Source: Amoebophrya sp. A120
Taxonomy: Eukaryota > Sar > Dinophyceae > Syndiniales > Amoebophryaceae
Assembly: GCA_905178155.1 (NCBI GenBank)
Contig: CAJINV010000008.1
Coordinates: 2,046,001-2,110,000, forward strand
DNA length: 64,000 nt
Direction of reading: 5' to 3'
The stretch's first letter is position 1; every line of letters begins with the position of its first letter. Shown piece by piece: positions 55,158 to 64,000 of this stretch. The position numbers were made by a program, and so were the translations under genes. Below the pieces are notes generated by a model. That model made no database searches. It saw only the letters and a list, made by a program, of their open reading frames with translations, and was not told the origin of the DNA.

Positions 55158-56620
55158 CAGGCCTACGCGGGCGTGGCCGACAGACAGTGGAGGACCGCAT
55201 CAAGAAGGAGATATTTGCTGAGTACCGTCCCGACACGCCGCCTAATGAGTAAGCGGCCGATCCGACGGCTCCTCTGGACGTTCACATTGGAGTGGCTTTG
55301 CGTGCCGTGCAGCAGTTGGACCAACTTTCGGGGACCCAGATTCTGAACGTGTGGCTGCGCGAAAGGTGGACCGACACGCGGCTGAGTTGGAACGCGACCG
55401 AGCCGGGCGCTCCGAAGATGATGCAGGTCCCCGTCGACGAGAGGTTGAGGAAAACCCCGATCTGGACGCCGGACCTGTACCTGCTGAACACGGCCGAAAA
55501 GCCCATGAGCGAAATCGAGAACGGCCTGGCAACGGCGTACCCGGACGGCACGGTCGTGTGGTTACGTCCCGGGATGTTGACGGCAACCTGCGTGTTCGAT
55601 CTCGAGGATTTTCCGCGCGACAAACAGAGTTGCTTCGTGGAATTCAGTTCTTGGGTGTACGATGTGGGCATGCTGGCCTTAAAGCCGTACGCGGGGACGT
55701 GGGAAGCCTCTCTCGACCTGGCCGTGTTGGATCCCAGCGTGGAGTGGCATGTCAGCGGGAACTTCGTCAGGCTCAATCGGGTTCTCTTCGGCTGCTGTCC
55801 AAATTCGTACGAGACCGTCCGTTTTTCCTACAGCGCAGTGCGAAAGTTTGAGTTCTACAATGCGATGTTTTTGAAGCCGGCCGTGGGCCTGATGGCGCTC
55901 GGGTTCTTCGCCGTCCTCATTCCTTTCATGATCGGCGAACGGATTTCCTTCTCCGCTACCATTCTGCTGTCTTTGGTCGTTTTTCAGTTGATACTGTCGG
56001 AGCACCTCCCCCGTAGCTCGAAGGCCACTTCACTGACGCGCCAGATCGACATGATGATGACTTTTGCCTGCGTCTACATCATCTTCGTAATTGTGTTGAC
56101 GGCGTTGCAAGCGGGGACTTTTGCGGAGTACAGGACGTTCTTTGCCGACTTGCGCCGGAAACTTCTTCGCGGTGGTGCTGGGAAGGCTAACGAAGAGCGA
56201 GCCTCGCTGGCCTCTCATTTCGCGCAGGGTACGGCACCGGTCCGCTACGCGAGTGTCAAAATTTCGCAGCTGGAGCAAGAAACAGATCGTCTGCGTCTTC
56301 TCCTTCGGGACGAAAGCCAAGTTCGTGCAGGTGAAAGCAGAGCATTCGGAACCACGAGCCACTACAGTGTTTCTGGAGCAAAAAAAGACAGCTGCTCTTT
56401 CGCGGCCCCAAATAAAACTTCCTCGCTTTCGGTGCAAAATCCGGCAGCGATCACCCTGCACGTCAACGATACCGCTCTGCATGAGACTGATGCTTCGCGA
56501 GCGACTACTGGTAAACAAGATGTGCCGCCAGCTGGGATTCTTGCCGACGAGGCTGGGTCGCCAGCGTCGGGCTGCTTCAAGTCAAATTCACGCAGCGGTC
56601 CTATGCCGATGCGGAAATAA
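55158..56620 (+). CDS. Cys-loop pentameric ligand-gated ion channel subunit, interrupted by an in-frame TAA
   Basis: Ion-channel subunit of the Cys-loop superfamily in the plasma or vacuolar membrane. Extracellular hallmarks: WTDTRLSW, IWTPDLYLLN, GTVVWLRPG, and a 13-residue loop between two cysteines (CVFDLEDFPRDKQSC) followed by FSSWVYD. M1 is GLMALGFFAVLIPFMIG, M2 is ISFSATILLSLVVFQLILSE followed by LPRSSKATS, and M3 is MMMTFACVYIIFVIVLTAL. A long hydrophilic region follows; no M4 is visible before the stop at 56620. Upstream, the conserved frame continues through RIKKEIFAEYRPDTPPNE, then TAA at 55250-55252, then PLDVHIGVALRAV in the same frame. The 5' exon with the signal peptide is unresolved. 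The gene may be functional with a micro-intron or readthrough, or may be decaying. Confidence 0.8.
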
Positions 56621-58504
56621 ACAACACCTTCGGGCATTCGGACAATTCATCTATGCAACACTCATACAGTAAACTTTGAATACCACCTGGACGTCTTTGG
56701 CTGTTTGTGTGATACACGTCACGACCTGCGCCGCCGATGGCACATCCTTCTCTTGCGTGTGCTGCAAGTAGCAGATGCTACAAGTCATGCAGGTGGTAAA
56801 TGGCCAGGAGTGCGAGTGGCGCCATCTTCGTGTTACCACATTTCTAAGATCATCAGCAGGACCAGCAGCACCGTACGGGTACCGGAAGAGCTCGTCGGAC
56901 TAACAGTGAGAACTCTGGTGGAAGGTGTTGCAAATCAATAAGTGAGTATCCATCTCCTGCTGCAGGAACGAATGGCAAGAAAAGCAGAAGGCGCAGACAC
57001 CATAATTATACAGAGTTTCATTTGTTTCTAGTTTCCTGTATTTCATCTTCTGTTGAAGCATTTCCGTAGCATACCATAGATATGTATGGATTTCTGTCGA
57101 CATGTTCGTTTTCACTTTCCGCACAGAACACCGCCATCAGTGAACGAATATCCCTCCTCCAATGCGAAAGAGAAGCGTTATTAGAGGACCACGTTGAACA
57201 GACTACATTCATCAACGCGACGAGCACGAGATGGCTGTATATGAAGCAAGTGGGTTGTAGTTCACACGTGTGCTCTCATTTTTGGCTTTCTGTCTCCAAG
57301 AGAAATGCTGACGTAGATGAGGTGGATATGCATACTTCTTCGAAAGAGAGGAAGAGCAGCAGTTATGAAAGTGGTATCGCGCATAAAATTCGCGATGATG
57401 TAGCGCGATGTGTTCCAACTATGAGATTGGTTTTGGTAGTATTTTAGAACAAAAACGACTTATGTGCTTCTGTATGCAAGCACATTGTGCGTCGTTCATG
57501 CCGCTGAAGCCAGATCCGCTCCCTCCCGCTTTTTTCAGGGGCGCAAATACTTCTCGTCCACTTGCAATTTGTGAGCACCTCGTCCGACATCTTGTCTGTG
57601 TCTGCAAAATGTTTCACCTTTCTGTGCCCACGCGGTTCATGTACATGAAGCATGCATAACAAGGGTAAAAGTGATATCTTTGAAAGATCACTCGACATGC
57701 AAAGCGTAAGTAAATTGGCTGACATCCAAACCACAACGTTGTTGAAGCTCTTTTGATGGCACTTTATTGCGACTCGAAATGCTAGTGCGCAGTGAATGGT
57801 AGAGGATAATATGCGTGTACGCTTTCCTATTTGCAACACGCGGTGGGTACGTAAACAAATAAGATACAATTGCTCGCTCAGCAGCAGTAAGGAGCGTTGT
57901 TGGGTTCTTGTTTAGTAGCGGTAATTATCAAGGATTGTTGGGCGTATTCAATTTCAATATCAATACCCAAGTCGTCGTCGCTAACGCTACTCGTAAAGGA
58001 AGAATCCGTCGTTGTTGTCGTTCAATGCGTCGTCGCAAGCTTGTGAATGCGTATGCGCCTGGTCGTTCTTTTCGTACAGTCTTCGAAGCAGGTATCAAGT
58101 TCAAATAAAATAGGCCTCGCTCGTTGAAACTCATTGATGAGGAAACGACCAGCGTAGTTGTTTTTCGTGCAGTTCAAGTTCTTGCGTCACGGCCTTTCGT
58201 GCACAACAGCTACGTACAAAATTAGACACACCCAGAATTCGTCCGTATAGCACAAGCATAATGATGTAGCGTTTGGTTAGGTAAGGAAGTAGTAGTAGTA
58301 CACAATCAATGAGTATGAGTCGACAGTAGTTTTTGAGGAAACCACCTCGTTCAAACGAAGGCCGCCCCCTTTACATCGATATCCCGATATTGCGTGGCCC
58401 AACTTGGAAACAAGCCGAAGCGTTTTCAGTAGGGGAAACAAAAGAGTAACCATTTGATTTCCTCCTATCACTAGTAGACAAAACTTGAAGTATAAACGCC
58501 AATC
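56621..58504. other. Long intergenic region
   Basis: About 1.9 kb, A/T-rich. Open frames at 57082-57447 and 57908-58108 have no recognisable features. The M4 exon of the ion channel could lie here, but I found no convincing candidate. Confidence 0.35.
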
Positions 58505-61438
58505 ATGTCGCGAGTGACCATGACGTACTCGATGACGGGGCTGTGTCCCGTAATCTTGTTCTCTTCGCCAACCGAGGCTTTTTTGGTGCGAGTAAAGGAA
58601 CCCACGGACAGCTCAAATGCGCATGACCATCATGATGCAACCGCAAGCCTCGACTCGCGTGCTGCCTCGTCGCATGGAGGTAACTCACTAGAGTCGTCTC
58701 TATTGCAGCGGCGCGGCAGGGTCGCCCGGTCTGAAACTACAATCAGAGATGCTGTTGACAGAAGTTTTCTCGATCTGGAAAAAACCGTTGCTGCAGCTAT
58801 TGCACAACCTGGCGACTACAAGAGAGAAGACAGCAACGTCGGCGATTCTAATCTGAATCGTGACGACGGGAAGTATGATGTTGGCCCTCATGTTGATCAA
58901 CGCCGTACCACGCGAACTGCAGGAGATCGAAGCGGTCGCTCGAAGCTCTTGCAGCGGAGCGCAGTACAAAATGGACGGGTAGATAAAGCAAGACTCGGTG
59001 GCGTTTCCGCAAACACGCTCTACTCCGACAAAAATTTTACCAACGCCTCTGCGTTGTCCTTTACGCAGGAGCAGCTCGACCTTGTGGAGGCCCGCGTGAA
59101 GAATCTCACCAGGACGATCGACGAGGAAATTCTGAGTACGTGCGCTGAAGAAGGGCAACAGGAAGGGAAACCCTTGAGACAGGCCAGTAACCTCGCGCCG
59201 CGATTCGCGCAGGAGGGATCATGCGATCATAATGCCGGTTCGTGTGCGCCGCTGGGAGGCGGGTGGGAGGTTTCTTTGGCAGGCAGTTCGGAAACAACGG
59301 TTGTCGGAAATCTGCAGCGAGCGTCGTTTTCTGAAGGGGATAATTAGTTCGACACTCAGATAAGTCGCCCTGTCGGCGAGAGGGAGAGCTTTTTTCCACG
59401 GATCCAAGCACGGTGGGCCAACAATGGGTTCCACTACAGTAGCACTGGCGCGCGCATCGACGATGACGGAACGATCTACCGAGACCAGAACTTTGACCAG
59501 GGCGCTGCTGCCGTGAATGTGACTGCGGACCTGGAACGTGAGAAAAATTTTGACAAATGCGTCGCTGCGCGCGTCGCAGGCTTGTTCGTGGACAGTTTTT
59601 ACTTTGAAGGGCTTCCGGGCAGTTCAGGAAGGAACTCCTCGTCCAACAGAACGGCGCAAACTCGCGCTGCCGCAGCTGCACTTCTGCCTGACGTCGCGTA
59701 CGCTAGCTTCGGGTTCGCAGCCACAGGCAGGCTGGTGGAGTGGCCGCAGGTGGACGTCACGATCAATACAAACGCCAACGGACGACACCACGATGACGCT
59801 CCCACAGCGGTGAAGGGCAACTACACCGAGCTACGGGCGCGGATGCGCAACCTGGACGGTCGAAAGACCCCTTGGTACGAACGAGCGACATCTGGGAAGA
59901 GTAGCCGTGTCCGGGGCAAGAACGTGGTTATCGCTGTCGACGCTTCATGGTCGATGAGCAAGCATGGAAAGTGGGAGGCTACCGGGATCGCGGTCCGGAA
60001 ACTGCTGGACACTTTGGCGCCGGAGGACCGTTTTACTCTTTTTCAGTGGTCGAATGAAAGTCCAGAAGAGGACGAGGGGGTACTGGTGCAAACGGCACCG
60101 AAGAAGTTAGCATCGCTGGAGCTGCTGGCCGCTTCGCAGGATAATGTGCGCATCGCGAAGAATTGGATAAAGAAGATGGATCATAATTTCGGGTACGGAC
60201 CAGGGCCGGCGTTTCTGGGGCTCTCGCTTGCGGCGGGATTCGGTATCTTCCCCAAGGACGTGAGGGAAAAGTGGGGTACTGAGTCGCTGACGGTCCCTAC
60301 CCCAACGCAAGACTGCATCCGAGACGAGGACTTCTGTGGCGGCACCGTCCTTTTGATCACGGACGCAGAAGTCGGCGACTTGTTTGCTAACCGTGGAAAC
60401 AAAGATAAGGCTGCATCGCTGCAGGCTCTTTTTCCCGAGAGATGGGGCGTCACTCTCTCCGCCTACGTCATCGCTCCAGCAACGAAGAACGTGATTGGCA
60501 GCTGGAAGTCTTTCAAGCAACTGTCGGAGAATCATGGCGGCTATCCGGTGCTGATCGACTACACCAAGAATGATATGGCCTCCACATCTGATATGGCGAG
60601 CACGATTCTGGGCTACCAAAAGATGGACGAAAGAAAGCTCGTGCAGCAGGAAAAAGTCGCCAATGTCGTCAAGTGGGTCCGCTACTACGATCCCCTCACC
60701 GGCAGGCAGCGGCTCTCCGCCTGCACAAAAATCTTCTCGTCCGGTCCGTATGTAGAAGAGGAAGCAACTTTCAGGGAGCTGAAGCACTACGCTGTTTTTT
60801 GCCTTGATGCTGCCCTGGTCCTGCGTGAGTCCTTTGAAGAGCGCTTGCGCTGTTTGCCGTTCTTGAGGGAAGAAATCAAGGCGAGGGCAAGAGCGGAGCA
60901 GCGCATAACTGCGCCCTGCCCCGCGTATGAATTTCGCGAAGAACGATGCGCAGCCAACAGCATGACCGGAAGAGGAGCCTTATACAACGAAACACTGAAC
61001 AAGGAAACTTTCTTATGGCCTAGTGGCAACCCCATGAAAAGAATCGGCAAAAATGCAAAAGCGTTCAAAATTTCGGGGGAATCGTTCGAAGATTTGTCCA
61101 ACCGGACCAAGTACCTTCGAAGTTGTACCGAAGCTGGAAAGTGTACAAACGCGACCGCCTCCACAGACGGAAGCGGAGAGGACCTGTTCAAAATGCCTCT
61201 GAATGCCCTCGGCCAAGAGGATGGGTGTGCCACCACGAGTACCACAACTACGCCAACTCGAACCACCACCATGAGTACCACCAGAGGCAGCGCCCACGGC
61301 GAAAAGATGCTACCGTCGTCCCGGGACGTCGCGCCAAGTGTGCCACAAGACGCCCCGCCAGGAGGTGTTGATACGGATTGCAAAATCAATACAAATACTG
61401 TCAGGGATTGGCATATTTTGAAGATAGACACATGGTAA
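58505..61438 (+). CDS. VWA-domain protein resembling calcium-channel alpha2/delta, interrupted by an in-frame TAG
   Basis: One frame is open for 978 codons from ATG 58505 to the stop at 61436-61438, except for a TAG at 59345-59347. The N-terminus has a short hydrophobic signal-like stretch (MTGLCPVILFSSPTEAFLV). Residues ~340-460 resemble the VWA_N and Cache part of alpha2/delta subunits (NVTADLEREKNFDKC, then RMRNLDGRKTPWYERA). The VWA domain follows with an intact metal-binding site: VVIAVDASWSMSKHGKW (DxSxS), LAPEDRFTLFQWSNE and VLLITDAEVGD. Several N-x-S/T sites fit an extracellular domain. The C-terminus is Thr/Ser-rich (TSTTTTPTRTTTMSTTR). In animals such proteins traffic and modulate calcium channels; here the partner is unknown. 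A small exon with a membrane span at about 61717-61800 may belong to it. Confidence 0.75.
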
Positions 61439-62893
61439 AATTAGTCGTGGTAGTAGTATGTCATAAAGATGAAGACGATGTGATGCTGAAAATTAAAATT
61501 TCGCGACTTCTGCAGCAAGGGCTTGCAAAGCATACTGCGAAAAAAGATACCAATACCGTCGGATGAAACGCAGGTTCGATGACGATTAGTGCACCGATGA
61601 TTTCCGTTCCAATGCGTAGAATTATGCGTTTTATCATCGAGCAGATTAAAAACGATTTCTTTATCGCGAACCCTGGCAGAATGTGTTTGCACGTCTTGAT
61701 AAACGACAACGAGTCTTCTTGCGATTGCTGTGTTGTGCTTATGCTGATTGCCGCCGCCCTTCTGGTGATCCTCGCAGCAGCCCTGTGGCTGCACTTGAAG
61801 CGCGCACCAGAAGACACCAGTGGGACTTGACAATATTTCGGCACCGGAGTGGCCAACGAAAGCGGATAGGAGAGCAACGAGGACAGTGGAAACGCTGTCT
61901 AAACTGATGAGTGCTTAAAGAAAGTAGCCACCAGAGGACTTTCATAGTGAGTAGGTCTCTCAATTTTGCGGAACGTTTGATCTTTCCCTTTCGTCGTTTA
62001 CGTGCTATGACTTACGTACAAAAAGTAAGAAACACAAAAACAAAAGTCACCCCTTCTTACCAAAGAGTAAAACTGTCACGGCTCGTCTTTATGTATACCC
62101 CTCGTTTCGCGCCGTACAGAATCAAAAACTTTCCCCCTTTGATAGTACCCGGAAGTTTAGAAATACCCCGTTTTGTTCGCAATTCCTCTTGTGTTGTTTC
62201 TCCAGCCTGAGCCAAAAAAATGCTTAGCCAGTTCGTATTTTTTTTTTATCAGAGTCACGTGGAATCCGAATCCACGCGACCAGCCTTAGCAAACACAAAC
62301 ACTTTCTACTATGCGCTTTTTTGTTGATTGTATGCATCGCTACGCCGCATTTTCGGAACAGGCGACGACACCAGCCAGAGTATTTCGCATTCTTCATGAG
62401 GAGAATTTTTGAGGTTCTTTGATTGATCGGACCAAATTTTCAGTACGGGGGTGTCGAGTCGTCTTCGAACGTTTATCAAGTCATCGGAAAATGGAAATGC
62501 GTCTCTGCAGTTCTTCCTGCTTCGGAAGCTAAGCGGAAGAAGGATGCAGGAGTTGCATATTTTTGAATTTGCCATGTCAGATACATGTTGAATCCGGCAT
62601 CGTGCGCGTCGTTTCATAATGGTTTTTCGTACACTTCCCTGCGATGGATGGTCGTCAATCAGTTGACTTTTGACTTTTCGTGCAGCACAGAACAAGTTCT
62701 CGTCGTTGGAAACTCGTTTACAGCCCCTGATTCGTTCACAGCGACTGATCTGTCGATCCCCGCTTACGTTTTTTCTTTCGTGCTGAACAATAGAGTACCG
62801 TAGAAACTGCTGAAATGTATAGTACCTAAAAAGAGACAAACAGAAGTATCGTCCACTTGTCGTCCTCGTGCGCACTATCATGATCTAAAGTCG
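61439..62893. other. Intergenic region with a possible membrane-span exon
   Basis: A + frame at 61579-61830 ends in CDCCVVLMLIAAALLVILAA followed by a short basic tail. It could be a tiny gene or the anchor exon of the VWA protein, but no clean in-frame join was found. The repeat TTGATA occurs at 61368-61373 and 61696-61701. The rest is A/T-rich with unsupported short frames on both strands. Confidence 0.35.
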
Positions 62894-63993
62894 ATGCTAG
62901 GGGCTACCTATTTTGGCTCTGGGAAAAGTAATACGCCTTTGCGCAGGACCATAATATCGTTTCCGCTTAAGAGGCTGTGCAACAATTGGACCCCCTTTCG
63001 CCAAGGCGAAAGGGGGGGGGGTAGGTTGGTCCAATTCCGGAGGACGGGAGCGGGCACCCCGACGCAAGGGTGAAAGGCGCGCCCGGCGGTCTCGCCTCAC
63101 AACAGACAGTCGAACGCCCGGCGGCTCTTCTTCGTGTGGCGCCTTCGCAAGAGGCGGCTAGTTGTTGGTTGGCAGTAGGCGCACAGGCGTACTACGCAAC
63201 GAGGCCGAAGCCAAATGCCTGCGATCTATGGGCGCGCTCCGAACCCGGCGCGCTGTAACATGTGGGCGCGCGCAGGACCAGGAGGGCGCGCGCCCGCGCT
63301 GTTTTTTTTCGCATTCCGAGCAGGAAGTCGCATCGGGCCGATTGTGGGCGCCCCAGCCATGTGTTGGCCCCGGGCTCCACGTGCTGCTCGGGGGTGCTTG
63401 ACAAGTCGGCGGGCGCACGGAGTGCGCCCGAAGTTTTTTTTTGCCTCTTGTTGTGAGGCGCTGGCGGAGGGGAGGGAGGCATGCGCGCGCTGTCAGGGCC
63501 GGCGACTACAGATGTGCGCAGGCATGTTGCAGGGCGATGCGAATGTAGCCGCACCGGGCGCGCGCAGCGCGCCCCGCAAAATTTTGCACATTACGCGCGC
63601 GCAGGGCCGACAAATAAAAGGAACACAGCAGGGGGCGCGCGCAGCGCGAATTTTTTTTCAATTCTGGCAGCACGAGGACGAGCACAGGACGCAACTCAAG
63701 GCCCGCTCGCAGCGGGCACGCGCCCCGCAATTTTCTTTACTGCGCACGGCTCCCGGCGAAAGGGGGGGGGGGAGGGGGGAGGTTGGTCCCCAGCGGGCCG
63801 CTACCCCCCCTTTCGCCATGGCGAAAGGGGGTCCAATTGTCGCACAGCCTCTAAGGTTTGTATTTGTTGCGGTAGTTTTGTGTCTGAAAAAGATGCGCTG
63901 CACATTGATAAACAATGGCAAAATTATCACTATACACAGAGGCAAGCAAAAGCTTTGCTTAAGCAGGGAGCCCCTTGCAATGTTTTCCCTTGA
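62894..63993 (+). pseudogene. Small open frame split by a MITE
   Basis: A frame starting at ATG 62894 (MLGATYFGSGKSN, then ISFPL) runs into the left end of the transposon. After the right end the frame resumes as KVCICCGSFVSEKDALHID and reaches a stop at 63991-63993. Removing the element with one TAA duplication would join L to K and give a single frame of about 71 residues. The paired cysteines (CICC) hint at a metal site, but the family is not recognised. The flanks are A/T-rich, unlike the inserted element. It may be disrupted, or the element may be spliced. Confidence 0.45.
62971..63851. mobile_element. MITE-like DNA transposon, 881 bp, TAA duplication
   Basis: Terminal inverted repeats of about 48 bp with two mismatches: left GAGGCTGTGCAACAATTGG then ACCCCCTTTCGCC; right, reversed, GAGGCTGTGCGACAATTGG then ACCCCCTTTCGCC. 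Each repeat contains its own palindrome around CCTTTCGCC and GGCGAAAGG. Flanked by TAA at 62968-62970 and 63852-63854. The interior is G/C-rich with many GCGCGC runs and no transposase. A 3-bp TAA duplication fits PIF/Harbinger-like elements; that assignment is inference. Confidence 0.85.
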
Positions 63994-64000
63994 TGGGACT

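Noticed and set aside
62309-62881. 190-residue minus-strand open frame
   Set aside because: Basic, low-information composition, no domain, opposite strand to all other genes, and A/T-rich context.
62899-62922. Resemblance to the dinoflagellate spliced leader (ATTTTGGCTC)
   Set aside because: Only a 10-base core matches, the following bases differ, no donor GT directly follows, and the match lies inside an open frame. Probably chance.
62910-62960. Minus-strand similarity to the U6 snRNA segment around CCTGCGCAAAGG
   Set aside because: The rest of U6, including ACAGAGA, is absent.
1-64000. CRISPR arrays, bacterial operons, tRNA and rRNA genes
   Set aside because: No regularly spaced short repeats, no ribosome-binding pattern, and no cloverleaf or rRNA sequence recognised on either strand.

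Overview
This window looks like nuclear DNA of a protist alveolate. The best fit is a syndinian dinoflagellate such as Amoebophrya. That is inference, based on four things: eukaryotic spliced genes, every recognisable gene on the + strand (a dinoflagellate-like unidirectional cluster), membrane and cytoskeletal protein types, and many short introner elements. I recall that invasive introners with inverted repeats and non-canonical splicing have been described in Amoebophrya. No search was run.

Layout. 3-1044: cysteine-rich protein, truncated by the window edge. 1361-3489: membrane protein with a basic tail. 5690-12405: very large membrane-linked aspartyl protease. 13763-16653: PAN/apple-like type I membrane protein. 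16901-18844: one or two doubtful small genes. 19684-25255: ABCG half-transporter in ten exons. 25874-27868: SGNH/GDSL hydrolase. 28618-34939: two small paralogues (FGLQMPxIGFQ motif, KWCxCF tail) flanking a DIxGA-repeat protein. 35775-40889: Myb/SANT and AT-hook protein. 41784-43754: V-ATPase subunit E. 44683-45755: FAM210/DUF1279 mitochondrial protein. 46907-47374: small single-span membrane protein. 48816-49697: coiled-coil protein. 50580-54517: repeat protein with a COQ10/START-like domain. 55158-56620: Cys-loop ligand-gated ion channel with an in-frame TAA. 58505-61438: VWA protein resembling calcium-channel alpha2/delta, with an in-frame TAG. 62971-63851: 881-bp MITE-like transposon inside a small open frame.

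The most striking feature is a set of about 22 introner-like elements, 150-320 bp each. They begin TATC/TATG and end GATA/CATA, have long terminal inverted repeats, and are mostly flanked by perfect 5-bp target-site duplications. They sit exactly where the coding frame must be joined. Deleting the element plus one duplication copy restores the protein. At least three sequence families (A, B, C) and three singletons (D, E, F) share the same terminal bases. None of the junctions I checked allows GT-AG. Ordinary GT-AG introns coexist in the same genes (V-ATPase E, the COQ10-like gene), and some genes have only GT-AG introns.

Exon coordinates for the ABCG, V-ATPase E, FAM210, DIxGA, paralogue, coiled-coil and COQ10-like genes were worked out by hand and keep frame, with one exception noted for ABCG. 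Models for the aspartyl protease, the PAN protein and the 5' end of the ion channel are partial.
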